Made by a program: the position numbers and the translations under genes. From SG-bin7 sp964498095 (GTDB lineage: Bacteria > Bdellovibrionota > Bdellovibrionia > Bdellovibrionales > SG-bin7): DNA of 64,000 nt. This document shows, piece by piece, positions 41,284 through 49,971 of the stretch. Numbering within the stretch: position 1 is the stretch's first letter; each line of letters starts with the position of its first letter. The notes below the pieces were generated by a model. The model was not told where the DNA came from, ran no database searches, and saw only the letters and a list, made by a program, of their open reading frames with translations. The DNA lies in contig CAZCFY010000003.1 in assembly GCA_964498095.1 (NCBI GenBank), positions 124,001-188,000 of the forward strand, written 5' to 3'.

Positions 41284-42287
41284 TTTAGACCTTTCTCGGC
41301 CATATAAAGAGCCATATCTACCATGCGGTTAGAAAAACCAAATTCGTTATCATACCAAGAAAAAACTTTAGCCATGCGCGGGCCCGTTACCATCGTACTC
41401 TGTAAATCAACGATGGAGCTATAGGGATTCCCGTTAAAATCGCAGCTGACGAGTGGCGCTTTCTCCACCGCCAAAATTCCTTTGAGGTAAGTTGTCGAAG
41501 CTTCCGTAAGGGCATTGTTAATTGCCTCTTTGGTAACATCTTTTTTCGCGATAAAATTAAAATCTACCAATGAAACGTTGGGCGTTGGAACTCGAATGGC
41601 AGTACCGTCAATTTTTCCTTTAAGTTCCGGCAACACCAATCCTACGGCCTTCGCGGCACCGGTTGTCGTTGGAATCATCGAAAGTGCCGCGGCACGCGCG
41701 CGTCTTAAATCTTTGTGTCCCGTATCCAGAATACGTTGATCAAGAGTGTAAGAATGAATGGTTGTCATTAGTCCGTATTCAATTCCAAAAGATTGATTGA
41801 GAACACGGGCCAGGGGCGCCAAACAATTTGTCGTGCAAGAGGCATTACTTAATACATCATGTTTTTTGGCTTCGTAAGTTTCGTGGTTAATGCCGTAAAC
41901 GACGGTCATATCAACCCCGTCAGCCGGCGCCGAAACCAAAACCTTTTTGGCGCCGCCGGCAATATGTTTTACGAAGTCTTCTTTTCCTTTAAAAGCGCCG
42001 GTACATTCCAAAACGAAATCCACTTCCCAATCTTTCCAGGGAATCTGCGCGGGATCTTTTGTTTTGCTGTATTTAATTTTTTTGCCGTTAACGGAGATAT
42101 AGTCTTCACCGGCTGTGACTTCACCGGGAAATTTTCCATGGGTGCTATCGTATTTCAATAAATGGGCTGCTTCCGCTGGGGAACTTAGGTCGTTAATTCC
42201 AACGATATCCAAGCGCTCAAAACCGGCGCGAAAAAGAATTCTACCGATGCGTCCGAAACCATTGATTCCAACACGGGGTTTAGCCAT
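41280..42287 (-). CDS. gap: glyceraldehyde-3-phosphate dehydrogenase
   Basis: 335 residues. NAD-binding start VGINGFGRIGR (5-15), catalytic Cys in SNASCTTNCLAP (about 147-158), and WYDNEFGFSNRMVDM near the C-terminus. It oxidises glyceraldehyde 3-phosphate with NAD and phosphate. First gene of the gap-pgk-tpiA operon, with AAGGAGA before the ATG. Within-family type (phosphorylating GapA) is clear from the motifs. Confidence 0.97.
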   Translation of the reverse strand: MAKPRVGINGFGRIGRILFRAGFERLDIVGINDLSSPAEAAHLLKYDSTHGKFPGEVTAGEDYISVNGKKIKYSKTKDPAQIPWKDWEVDFVLECTGAFKGKEDFVKHIAGGAKKVLVSAPADGVDMTVVYGINHETYEAKKHDVLSNASCTTNCLAPLARVLNQSFGIEYGLMTTIHSYTLDQRILDTGHKDLRRARAAALSMIPTTTGAAKAVGLVLPELKGKIDGTAIRVPTPNVSLVDFNFIAKKDVTKEAINNALTEASTTYLKGILAVEKAPLVSCDFNGNPYSSIVDLQSTMVTGPRMAKVFSWYDNEFGFSNRMVDMALYMAEKGLK

Positions 42288-42430
42288 TTTATCTCCTTAA
42301 TTTATTTGGGCTTTTAAATAAAACCAAAAATTAGGCCCTAAGGGGGCAAAATGCAAGGCGATTTTTGCAGTTATTTCAATCTTTCCTTAATGATCGACAG
42401 GCTCCACTTCCGTGGGTAATTGTGCCAATA

Positions 42431-43576
42431 ATGAATGTTATATTTTTGCGAACATTGGCAGCCATTTTCCTCCTCGACACCTGGGTTTACGCCAGTCCAA
42501 ACACACAAATTCGCCTAGGATTTGGAACCAGCACAAATCCAACGCAAACATTGTTACCCATTGACGCTAGTTACTCGCAAATTGCACCTGAATGGCGCCA
42601 GCCTTTTTATACGCGTGAATCAGTTACTTTCGCCGTCGCCTTAAACGCGGAGATGCGTAAGTTTAATGATGAATTTATTGCCTCCAACGCCGACTTTACT
42701 CTGCTACGCGGTGAGGTTTCTGCCACCTCGGATATCACGCCGTTGTTAACCGGGGGCATACGCTTGGGCGCACAAAAAACAATGGCGCGTATCGCCGCAT
42801 TTAAAATCGGTGATTTTTACGGCGAACCCAACCATTTTAGCGAAATTTATTTGGGTCTATTTGGCGGCAATAAATGGGGGAACTGGGCCTGGCAGATTGA
42901 AACTTTTTTTATTGGGCGAGATTTTGAACTCACGAGCTATGAAGACAAAGAAAATTTAATTTTTGACGATCACAAAGATTTTAGAAAAATTTTAAAACTT
43001 GTTTATGATCCCCCGGGAGATTTAAAAGTTGAATTTGCGGGAAGCTGGACTGATCGGCGTTATATCGATAAGTCGCTCAATCCCGAAAGTCAAAACTCCC
43101 CTATTCCAAAAGGCTTTCCGCATCCGCTAGAGTATGTGCAGGAAGATTATTCTTTGACCGTAATTCCTGAGTTAGATGATTTTGCCGCCGAGACCGTGAT
43201 TATGGCGGGCTGGGATGTTGACCGCACCAACGGCTCCACTAATCAGCGCCGCGAACGTGTAATGCAAAAGTTTGAATTCCCATTTTGGAAGCGACGCCTG
43301 CGCCTGGTACCTATCCTGGATATTTTATTCCGGCAATTTCCCGATTTATTAATGCCCATCGTGCCGGTGCCGCGTTCCGATGTATTAGTTACCGCTTCTT
43401 TAGGTCTGGTAATTCCTTTTGGCCGCCAGCTTGACGCGGCCTTTGGCGGCGGTGGCCCCGGTATGTCACAGTTTGAAGCGGGCTTTCGTTATTACAAGCT
43501 CGGCTCCAGCTCAAACTCCCTTCCGCACAATTACATGGAAGATGTTTTCACCACGGATTTGACGGCGACGTTTTAG
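42431..43576 (+). CDS. outer-membrane or exported protein of unknown function
   Basis: 381 residues from the ATG at 42431, which gives a signal peptide (about 1-18, ending VYA). An earlier in-frame ATG at 42365 would add 22 residues before it. Amphipathic segments such as MRKFNDEFIASNADF, GEVSATSDITPLLTGGIRLGAQK and VLVTASLGLVIPFG and a final Phe (TDLTATF) suggest an outer-membrane barrel. No family recognised. The last 14 bases of the gene, including the stop codon, are repeated in tandem just downstream (43563-43576 and 43577-43590). Confidence 0.65.
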   Translation: MNVIFLRTLAAIFLLDTWVYASPNTQIRLGFGTSTNPTQTLLPIDASYSQIAPEWRQPFYTRESVTFAVALNAEMRKFNDEFIASNADFTLLRGEVSATSDITPLLTGGIRLGAQKTMARIAAFKIGDFYGEPNHFSEIYLGLFGGNKWGNWAWQIETFFIGRDFELTSYEDKENLIFDDHKDFRKILKLVYDPPGDLKVEFAGSWTDRRYIDKSLNPESQNSPIPKGFPHPLEYVQEDYSLTVIPELDDFAAETVIMAGWDVDRTNGSTNQRRERVMQKFEFPFWKRRLRLVPILDILFRQFPDLLMPIVPVPRSDVLVTASLGLVIPFGRQLDAAFGGGGPGMSQFEAGFRYYKLGSSSNSLPHNYMEDVFTTDLTATF

Positions 43577-43770
43577 CGGCGACGTTTTAGCGGCGCGTGT
43601 GGCGCTTTTTGGCTGAGGGCGGAACGTGGTCGCGGTGGCACTTTTTGGCTGAAGGCAGAGCTCGGAGCGTGGTTCGGGAAGGCGGAGCGTGGTTCGGGAA
43701 GACGGAGCGTGGTTGCGGCGGCACTTTTTGGAGGAACCGGCGGCACGGCGGCTCGCGGTCTTGTGCCGTT
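43577..43770. repeat. G+C-rich degenerate tandem repeats upstream of the transposase gene
   Basis: The 368-base gap before the transposase gene holds several short repeats: a 14-base unit (cggcgacgttttag) duplicating the end of the previous gene; a ctttttggctga(g/a)ggc segment twice with a third partial copy; and a 20-base unit starting cggagcgtggtt at 43663, 43683 and 43703. The G+C content is clearly above the neighbours. The rest of the gap (43771-43944) is A+T-rich with no gene seen. Confidence 0.75.
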
Positions 43771-43944
43771 CTAACGATGGTTTTGCCCTCTCAAACGAGA
43801 GAAACAATTTTATATTATTCTCCTTGTACTCCCAAATTTTTTAAACCTATCCTTAGGAAACTACCCTCGCGGACTTCAAATTATATTCAAATATTTTCAA
43901 TTGAAACTTGCCTTTTTTAAATAGAAATTATACCTTCGTTCACC

Positions 43945-44484
43945 ATGCGGGCAAAACAACTCAATTTCTTACCAACGCAGTCAAAAGCTTATGGCGGTGA
44001 ACTCTTAAAAACTCGTAAGGGACGCGCCCATGGAAGACCCTTGGACACACGTAATTCCATGCATTTGGTACTGAGATCGACAAAAGCCAAAGGACCATGG
44101 TCTTTCAAAATTCCCCATAATGAAATAAAAATTAAACAGATCGTAAACAAATTCGCCCCAAGGCATGGAATAAAAATACTTTCCCTCGCCATAGTCGGCA
44201 ATCATTTGCATTTTCATATTAAAATAGCGAATCGCTTTGGCTATTTTGCTTTTATCCGCGCTATTACGGCGGCTATCGCAATGACAATTTCTGGCAAATC
44301 AAGGTGGCAACGGGAGCTAAAAGAAAAGTTTTGGGATTACCGTCCATTTACCCGCATAGTGTTAGGGTTTAAAGCTTTTTTAACTCTTAAAGATTATATT
44401 TTTATCAATCAATTGGAAGGACTCGGACACTCGCGACTTGTCGCCCGTCAAATTTTAAAATGGCGGGCCCTAAATAGTTCTTAA
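43945..44484 (+). CDS. REP-associated / Y1-type (IS200-like) tyrosine transposase
   Basis: 179 residues. The HUH metal site of Y1 transposases appears as GNHLHFHIK (about 88-96, His-x-His), and the tyrosine may be the one in KEKFWDYRPFTR (about 130-141) or KDYIFINQLEG later on. Single-domain proteins of this form are RAYTs, which nick DNA at palindromic REP sequences and are kept as single copies rather than mobile elements. It is flanked on both sides by degenerate tandem repeats. Its base composition is lower in G+C than the repeats upstream. Which tyrosine is catalytic is not settled here. Confidence 0.75.
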   Translation: MRAKQLNFLPTQSKAYGGELLKTRKGRAHGRPLDTRNSMHLVLRSTKAKGPWSFKIPHNEIKIKQIVNKFAPRHGIKILSLAIVGNHLHFHIKIANRFGYFAFIRAITAAIAMTISGKSRWQRELKEKFWDYRPFTRIVLGFKAFLTLKDYIFINQLEGLGHSRLVARQILKWRALNSS

Positions 44485-44504
44485 AACTACCTGGAACGAC
44501 GAAT

Positions 44505-44815
44505 AGAAATTAAAGCAATAGTCAATGCCAAGAGAATCGGAGCAATAGTCGACTCCCAAGGAACTTGACTCATAACTCCAGTCGAACTCCGAGCTCCAAG
44601 TATCGAACTCCGAGAAAATAAATGTAGAGTCATGGCAAAGAGCGAAGTCGGTAGGAAATCTAGAGCCGCAAGATAAACCAAATGCTGCTAGGCCAACAAA
44701 GCGACGTAAGACAATCAAAGCGACGTAAGACAATCAAAGCGACGTAAGACAATCCAAACGCCGTTAAGCAAACCAAGCGCCGTTAAGCAAACCAAGCGCC
44801 GCAAGGAAAACCTAG
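44505..44815. repeat. degenerate 19-base tandem repeats downstream of the transposase gene
   Basis: Nine consecutive 19-base units can be read from 44644 to 44814, with start points at 44644, 44663, 44682, 44701, 44720, 44739, 44758, 44777 and 44796. Three are nearly identical (gcgacgtaagacaatcaaa) and three share gcgccgttaagcaaaccaa. Before them are less regular duplications: gcaatagtc at 44515 and 44542, tcgaactccgag at 44582 and 44603. There is no convincing gene. The gap 44485-44882 is filled mostly by these repeats. Confidence 0.8.
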
Positions 44816-44882
44816 AGTTGTTAAACAAACTGACCAACGCGAATATTTTGAGTTTCCAGAAGGCGCTAAACCTTAAAAAACT

Positions 44883-45656
44883 TCAATCCCACACCAAACG
44901 TGGAAATAATCTTTTTGCATTCAACTTTAATTGCCGAGACAAATCCGCTTCACTCACGCTCAAAAGGCCCGCGATAAATTGCGCGGTGTGGATCAACAAG
45001 GCTGGCTCGTTTTCTCTTCCGCGATGAGGTACGGGAGTCATAAATGGCGCATCGGTTTCGATATGAATGCGGTCTAACGGCAAAGTCTTAATTGTCGCGC
45101 GCAGGTCCTCGGCATTTTTAAAAGTACAAACGCCGCTGAGGGAAATATCCCAGCCCAAGCGTAACGCCTCATGGGCTAACCACTTCGTCCCCGTAAAGCA
45201 ATGAAGTGTGCCACGGACCTTCCCTTTAAATTCCTCTAACACAGTGACTGTATCTTCTTCGGCCTCGCGCGTGTGAATTTCGACGGGGAGACTAAATTTT
45301 TGTGCCAAAATCATTTGGCGCCGAAAAATCTCGCGCTGCACTTCACGCGGAGAATGATCATAGTGATAATCCAACCCTATCTCTCCAATTCCTATGACTT
45401 CGCGGCACCCCACTAAACGCTCGATATTTTTTTCTACTTCGTCCGTAAATTTACTAGAGTCATGCGGATGGATACCCACGGTACAAGAAACTGCCGGAAA
45501 GAATTGCGCCGCGAGTCCCTGGACGACCAAAATATCATCCGGATCAGTGCCGATAAGAACCATCCGCTCAATCCCTTGGGTTTTCGCTTTAGCGACGACA
45601 TCCGCAGGGTCGCGTTTGATCATATTAATATGAGTGTGTAAATCAATCCACGCCAT
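44883..45656 (-). CDS. tatD: TatD-family metal-dependent hydrolase (DNase)
   Basis: 257 residues of the amidohydrolase TIM barrel. Metal ligands: DLHTHI (His7, His9), GEIGLDYH (about 92-99, Glu), LPVEIHTREA (about 126-135, His), LHCFTG (His) and IETDAPFMTP (Asp). TatD enzymes are 3'-5' exonucleases or D-aminoacyl-tRNA deacylases in quality control. It is downstream of holB in a tmk-holB-tatD operon, an order common in bacteria. Confidence 0.92.
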   Translation of the reverse strand: MAWIDLHTHINMIKRDPADVVAKAKTQGIERMVLIGTDPDDILVVQGLAAQFFPAVSCTVGIHPHDSSKFTDEVEKNIERLVGCREVIGIGEIGLDYHYDHSPREVQREIFRRQMILAQKFSLPVEIHTREAEEDTVTVLEEFKGKVRGTLHCFTGTKWLAHEALRLGWDISLSGVCTFKNAEDLRATIKTLPLDRIHIETDAPFMTPVPHRGRENEPALLIHTAQFIAGLLSVSEADLSRQLKLNAKRLFPRLVWD

Positions 45657-45679
45657 CTGACCTCAAAAAGCCGCCGGCT

Positions 45680-46666
45680 TTAATCCAGCACATGCGTCGG
45701 ATTTGCCAGCGCCGCGCGGCTCTCTAAATATAAATTCTCCAGCGACAACTTTAAATCCATCGGAGAATCCAGATCAGCCTCAAGACGTAAAGCTTTTTGC
45801 CACACGCGCACGAGAGCATTGGGACCCGCTTTGGCAAACTCCTGCAAACGCTCCCGCTGATCGAAATGAATTATCTGTTCGTTTAAGCCAAAACACACCA
45901 AATAAGAATCACGTAAAATTTGTAAAACTAAATTAACCATATCCTGGGCTTCGAGGCGATTTTCGGCCATTTCTGCAATCGAAAAAAATGAAGTTGGCCA
46001 AGCGGGATCAAGCAAAACGCGCACAAAAGCAAAAGCTTTATCGCGTAAGCGGTCACCCCCGCCCTGCAACCAGCGCAGAATTTTGCCGCTGCGCCCCTCT
46101 GACGCCCGCAACATCCACTCCTCAACGGCTCCCAGGGAATCGGCATTACGGCTTAAAACCGCATGGACTTCCGTTAAACTTAAAGCCTGAAAGCGGAAAA
46201 TCTGACAGCGCGAACGAATAGTCGCAAGCAAGCGCGCCGGGTTGGCGGAAATTAAAATAAAATATGTGCGCGCCGGCGGCTCTTCCAAACACTTAAGCAG
46301 AGCATTGGCCGCCTGGACCGTCATCGTGTCGGCATCGTCGATAATAATAAATTTGCCACGGCCTAAGGCCTTTAAATTTAAAAGTTGTAAGGCCTCGCGA
46401 ATGGCTTCGATTTTTAAACTTTCACCATCAGGACGCAGAAATATTACGTCTTCACTTTGCTCCAGCGCAATCCGCTGACATTTTCCACACTGCCCACAAC
46501 CCGATTGATTTTCACATAAATAGAGTTGCGCCCAGTGCTTGGCCACCGTCTTTTTTCCGACCCCTTCGGGCCCGACAAAAAGCGCCGCCGAAGGTAACCG
46601 ATCTTGCGCCGCCAAATTACGGATATGTTCGACAATCGCCTTATGCCCTACCAATTCTAAATTCAT
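45680..46666 (-). CDS. holB: DNA polymerase III subunit delta'
   Basis: 328 residues of the AAA+ clamp-loader family. Walker A is GPEGVGKKT (about 33-41). Four cysteines of the zinc finger are in LCENQSGCGQCGKCQ (about 51-65). The delta' sensor segment is FIIIDDADTMTVQAANALLKCLEEPP (about 105-130; D-D in place of D-E), then SRCQIFRF. Delta' is part of the clamp loader that puts the beta clamp on DNA. Starts 13 bases after the tmk stop. Confidence 0.93.
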   Translation of the reverse strand: MNLELVGHKAIVEHIRNLAAQDRLPSAALFVGPEGVGKKTVAKHWAQLYLCENQSGCGQCGKCQRIALEQSEDVIFLRPDGESLKIEAIREALQLLNLKALGRGKFIIIDDADTMTVQAANALLKCLEEPPARTYFILISANPARLLATIRSRCQIFRFQALSLTEVHAVLSRNADSLGAVEEWMLRASEGRSGKILRWLQGGGDRLRDKAFAFVRVLLDPAWPTSFFSIAEMAENRLEAQDMVNLVLQILRDSYLVCFGLNEQIIHFDQRERLQEFAKAGPNALVRVWQKALRLEADLDSPMDLKLSLENLYLESRAALANPTHVLD

Positions 46667-46679
46667 TTTTCGTAAACTC

Positions 46680-47297
46680 CTACTTCAGCCACTTCTTCTT
46701 ACGTAGTGCCACTAAAATCGCCGCACTTATGTCTTCTACGCTTTTAGTGCCATCAATAACGAGCCATCTTTTAGAATTCATTTTACATTGTTGCAAATAA
46801 CTTTTACGCACGCGTTTATGAAAATCACTTTTTTCTTTTTCGAAGCGGTCAAGCACACGGCGCTGCATGCGCGCCTGAGACACTTCGGTAGAAATATCCA
46901 ATAAAATCGTCATATCGGCCTTTAAGCCACTCGTCGCATAGTCATTGAGTTTTGTAATATCTTTAGGTTTTAATTTTCGGCCGGCGGCCTGAAATGCCAC
47001 GGTGCTAGTGGCGAATCTGTCGCTAATAACCCATTTTTTTTCGCGCAACGCGGGCTTTATTACGGTTTCGACGTGCTGAGCTCGCCCAGCCTCATATAGA
47101 AAAAGTTCAGCCTTGGGGACCGGAGCTTCACCTTCGGTTTGAATGAGTAGTCGGCGAATTTCCTCCGCCAAGGGAGTTCCGCCGGGTTCTCGGGTCAGAA
47201 TGTGCGGGATATTTCGCGCGTTCAAATGCGCACTTAAACGCTTAATCTGCGTGCTTTTCCCGCAACCGTCGATTCCTTCAAAAACAATGAATGGCAT
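46680..47297 (-). CDS. tmk: thymidylate kinase
   Basis: 205 residues from the ATG at 47297-47295. A GTG three codons earlier (47306) is possible; neither start has a strong ribosome site. P-loop FEGIDGCGKSTQ (about 5-16), TREPGGTPLAEEIR (about 37-50) with the DR-type motif, and SDRFATSTVAFQ (about 92-103). It phosphorylates dTMP to dTDP. It heads the tmk-holB-tatD operon and is divergent from secG. Confidence 0.94.
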   Translation of the reverse strand: MPFIVFEGIDGCGKSTQIKRLSAHLNARNIPHILTREPGGTPLAEEIRRLLIQTEGEAPVPKAELFLYEAGRAQHVETVIKPALREKKWVISDRFATSTVAFQAAGRKLKPKDITKLNDYATSGLKADMTILLDISTEVSQARMQRRVLDRFEKEKSDFHKRVRKSYLQQCKMNSKRWLVIDGTKSVEDISAAILVALRKKKWLK

Positions 47298-47405
47298 AGC
47301 CAGCACTTGTTATATAAAAGAAGCATTTAGTCAAAACTCCAATGGGTTCATTTGACTTTGATTTCCTCTCTTCCTATACTGCGTCAAATTTTTTTGCGAG
47401 GTTTT

Positions 47406-47768
47406 ATGCACTCTTTAATCGATGCACTTCCACCCGGGGTAGTTACTACTTTTCATATTATTGCCTGCTTATTTTTGATCTTTTTCGTCCTCATCCAAGA
47501 CTCCAAAGGTGGCGGTGTTTTTGGAACCTCATCGCAATCCATTCTTGGCCCCACGGGAGCTCCGACATTGTTTGCCAAGTTAACCCGTTACACGGCAATT
47601 TTGTTTGCCGTAACGAGCATTATTTTAACTATTCAAACAAGTCCTACAAACCGTAGCGCAACGGATACTTATGTACCGCCGGCGGCAACAGAAACCGCAC
47701 CGCCCGTACCAAACCCCGCTGCTCCGGCCGCGCCAGCACCGGAGAAAACCGAAGAAAAGGGTAAGTAA
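47406..47768 (+). CDS. secG: protein translocase subunit SecG
   Basis: 120 residues from the ATG at 47406, preceded by GCGAGG. An in-frame ATG at 47352 would add 18 residues lacking family likeness. Two transmembrane helices (about 11-31 and 55-74) enclose the SecG signature DSKGGGVFGTSSQS (about 33-46). The tail (from about 85) is rich in Pro and Ala (PNPAAPAAPAPEK), an added feature of some family members. SecG assists SecYE in protein export across the inner membrane. Confidence 0.93.
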   Translation: MHSLIDALPPGVVTTFHIIACLFLIFFVLIQDSKGGGVFGTSSQSILGPTGAPTLFAKLTRYTAILFAVTSIILTIQTSPTNRSATDTYVPPAATETAPPVPNPAAPAAPAPEKTEEKGK

Positions 47769-47771
47769 ATA

Positions 47772-48587
47772 TTGGCTAAGCGAAACGCGCGCAAAATTGC
47801 TCTTTCCGTTTTCGTTCTTGGGTTTAGTCTCTTAGTCGTAGGTATCGCTTGGCTATTAATGGAACGTTCCTTGGTGTCTGTTCCAGATGGAAGTTCTATT
47901 GCAAACGTTGATCTGGCCGAAGGCGAAGTGATATTAAGCCGTAAATCGACGCTGTTAGAATTTAATCCCAAGTTTGGCGAAAAGATCTATAGCGGCGACA
48001 AAATCAAAACCGGCCCTAAGTCAGCGCTTATCCTTACGACTCAAAATGCCAGCCAGATTAGAATTGATGAAAACTCTATCGCCGTCGTTGAGCGTAGCAA
48101 AGAAAAAGATTTAATTACCGTATTAGCGGGACAAGCCCAGGCTATTAAACATGGAGCCAGTTTAGAAATACACAATACACACGAAAAATGGCGGTCCGCC
48201 CATTTTTCTACGCAGATTAATCGCCAGGAAATAGCACAAAAGCCGACGGCAAAAACTCCCCCCCCTCCAATGCCGGGACCTGCCACAGAAGTGGCTGCGG
48301 AAAACTCCAATGACGAGCAGAATTTAAAATCAACTTTGGATGGGCAAAAAACTTATTTCAACCGCTGCTTTGCCAAATTTTTGGTACAAAACCCCGAAGC
48401 CCGCGGTGAAATCGTTTTGGGATTTTTGTTATTTCCGCAAGGAAAAGCAGAAAAAGTTAAAATTTTAAGTTCCTCATTAAAGGACAACGACTTAGAAAAG
48501 TGTTTAACTTCCGTGGTGGAACGCAGTCCTTTTAAACGCTTTGCCGGCGAACCGATATCAGTGACCTACCCCATCCGATTTGAATAA
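47772..48587 (+). CDS. FecR-like / AgmX-PglI C-terminal domain membrane protein
   Basis: 271 residues from a TTG start with GAAAAGGG just upstream inside the end of secG. One transmembrane helix (about 10-29), then a FecR-like beta domain (about 45-130: VILSRKSTLLEFNPKFGEKIYSGDKIKTG), a Pro-rich linker (TPPPPMPGP, about 161-169) and a C-terminal domain with paired Cys (FNRCFAKFL, LEKCLTSV) and IVLGFLLFPQGKAEKVKILSSSL. The last matches the AgmX/PglI/TonB-C-like domain seen in deltaproteobacterial motility and energy-transducing proteins. Function unknown; envelope-spanning role likely. Confidence 0.72.
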   Translation: MAKRNARKIALSVFVLGFSLLVVGIAWLLMERSLVSVPDGSSIANVDLAEGEVILSRKSTLLEFNPKFGEKIYSGDKIKTGPKSALILTTQNASQIRIDENSIAVVERSKEKDLITVLAGQAQAIKHGASLEIHNTHEKWRSAHFSTQINRQEIAQKPTAKTPPPPMPGPATEVAAENSNDEQNLKSTLDGQKTYFNRCFAKFLVQNPEARGEIVLGFLLFPQGKAEKVKILSSSLKDNDLEKCLTSVVERSPFKRFAGEPISVTYPIRFE

Positions 48588-48620
48588 GCCCCAACTCCAA
48601 ACGGCGCGAGCCTTAGTTTC

Positions 48621-49691
48621 CTAGCGATAATCGTTTAAATAATCGATGTGATCCGGAACCCACGGGTCCAAACTATGTTCTTGCTCTTCCTCGGAAGAGT
48701 CGGGACGCTTGGAAAAACTTTTTTCCGCAGGCGTGACCGATGGCTGATAAGAGGAGGAAAGAAATCTCTGATTAACCAGGTAAGGCATAATTTCGGCGAC
48801 AGCTTTTTTGGCTAAAATGCGGCGGCGAACTAGCCCGTCAAAGCTGCGCTCAAGTTCTTCCGGCGAAAAATCATAATTCATAATCAAGTCCTGCGCAATT
48901 TTTACGACCTGTTCGCCCCGTAGACGGCCATCTTGAAAAAGATCAAGTGCGGCTTGAAAAGAATTTTCGGTGGGAACGATACGCCGGCCAAATTTAATAT
49001 AATATTCGGGGTCAGTATCTACCGCTAAATTGATATAAATTTTATCCACGGGATCACTGCTGGGAACCTGCTTTTGTAATTCGAGGATTAATTTGGCTTG
49101 CTCACCGGTCACGTGCAGCGCCTTCAACATATCGGAGAGCTGACGGTCTGACATGCGCCGCGAACAAATATCAGAAAACAAAGAGTAAATGACGGCGTCG
49201 GATTCACTGTCATCGCCCCAAAGGACCAATTTTACCTCTTCGCCAAGCTTTAGGCGCAACTGCATGAGCGCTTGAATCTTATAGCCGACCTGCTGCGTGA
49301 GCCGGCGGAGGCGATTTGGCCGTAAGTTCTTTAAATTATCTTTATAAAAAGATCCGAACGGAAAGATTCCGTCTAAACGCAGCTTTTCGCGTATTTTGGC
49401 TTCCATTTGGGGTGGAGACGCCGTGATAAAAAAAATCGGAAAAGCCCGCTCGTTACCCCGTGCGGTCAGGGCCCGCACCAGAGTCGCTGTACCGGGGACA
49501 TTTCTCTTTTGAAACGCCTTTTCGATTGCCGTTTTATATAGCTCTTTCAGTGATCCCCAAGATGTATCTAAATAAGTTTTATCCAGATCCCAGATATAGA
49601 CTTCGTTAACTTTTTTTTGCTGCTCGGCCTGAACATAGCCGAAATAAACGACATCTCCGACAATTTCTGCCTGACTTCGCCAGTCACCCAT
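48621..49691 (-). CDS. App1-like (DUF2183) HAD-type phosphatase domain protein
   Basis: 356 residues from the ATG at 49691-49689. A TTG at 49727 would add 12 residues; neither has a clear ribosome site. The catalytic segment VYIWDLDKTYLDTSWG carries the DxDxT phosphatase motif, followed by FFITASPPQMEAKIREKL and LWGDDSESDAVIYS, matching the App1/DUF2183 phosphatidate phosphatase domain. The C-terminal third has helical and charged segments without known motif. There is no signal peptide. Substrate unknown. Confidence 0.75.
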   Translation of the reverse strand: MGDWRSQAEIVGDVVYFGYVQAEQQKKVNEVYIWDLDKTYLDTSWGSLKELYKTAIEKAFQKRNVPGTATLVRALTARGNERAFPIFFITASPPQMEAKIREKLRLDGIFPFGSFYKDNLKNLRPNRLRRLTQQVGYKIQALMQLRLKLGEEVKLVLWGDDSESDAVIYSLFSDICSRRMSDRQLSDMLKALHVTGEQAKLILELQKQVPSSDPVDKIYINLAVDTDPEYYIKFGRRIVPTENSFQAALDLFQDGRLRGEQVVKIAQDLIMNYDFSPEELERSFDGLVRRRILAKKAVAEIMPYLVNQRFLSSSYQPSVTPAEKSFSKRPDSSEEEQEHSLDPWVPDHIDYLNDYR

Positions 49692-49931
49692 AGCCCAAAA
49701 TGTAGCAGTTCCAGCCGTTAAATGCAAAGCATTAGGCCCACTTAGGGGTGTATGATTAATAATTGAACATCAACTTAGTGCTCTCAAGCCATCCGCGCAA
49801 GTTTTCAAGAACGTCAAAAAACTCATGTCCTTACTGACTAGTCTTTCGGTTTTTGTCTCAACATAAATTCTACTTACAGTTAATCTTGATTTTTTACTTA
49901 TAAGTGTACTTTAATTATCAGTATTCATACT

Positions 49932-49955
49932 TTTACACACAAACTTTTGTGTAAA
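49932..49955 (+). promoter_or_regulatory. inverted repeat upstream of the acyltransferase gene (possible operator)
   Basis: Bases 49932-49939 (tttacaca) pair with 49948-49955 (tgtgtaaa). A tighter palindrome, acacaaa-ct-tttgtgt, lies inside at 49937-49952. It ends 16 bases before the start codon and just before the ribosome site GGAGA (49961). The gap 49692-49971 is A+T-rich and holds this as its only clear structure. It could be the site for the XRE regulator encoded at 51329-51619. Inference only. Confidence 0.45.
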
Positions 49956-49971
49956 TTACCGGAGAGATTTA

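Noticed and set aside
43585..43920. A 107-residue frame in the repeat region before the transposase gene
   Set aside because: It is made of repeat sequence with skewed Trp/Arg/Gly content and has no ribosome site or family likeness.
44470..44733. Minus-strand frames in the 19-base repeat array
   Set aside because: Their content comes from the tandem repeats and shows no domain. Not counted as genes.
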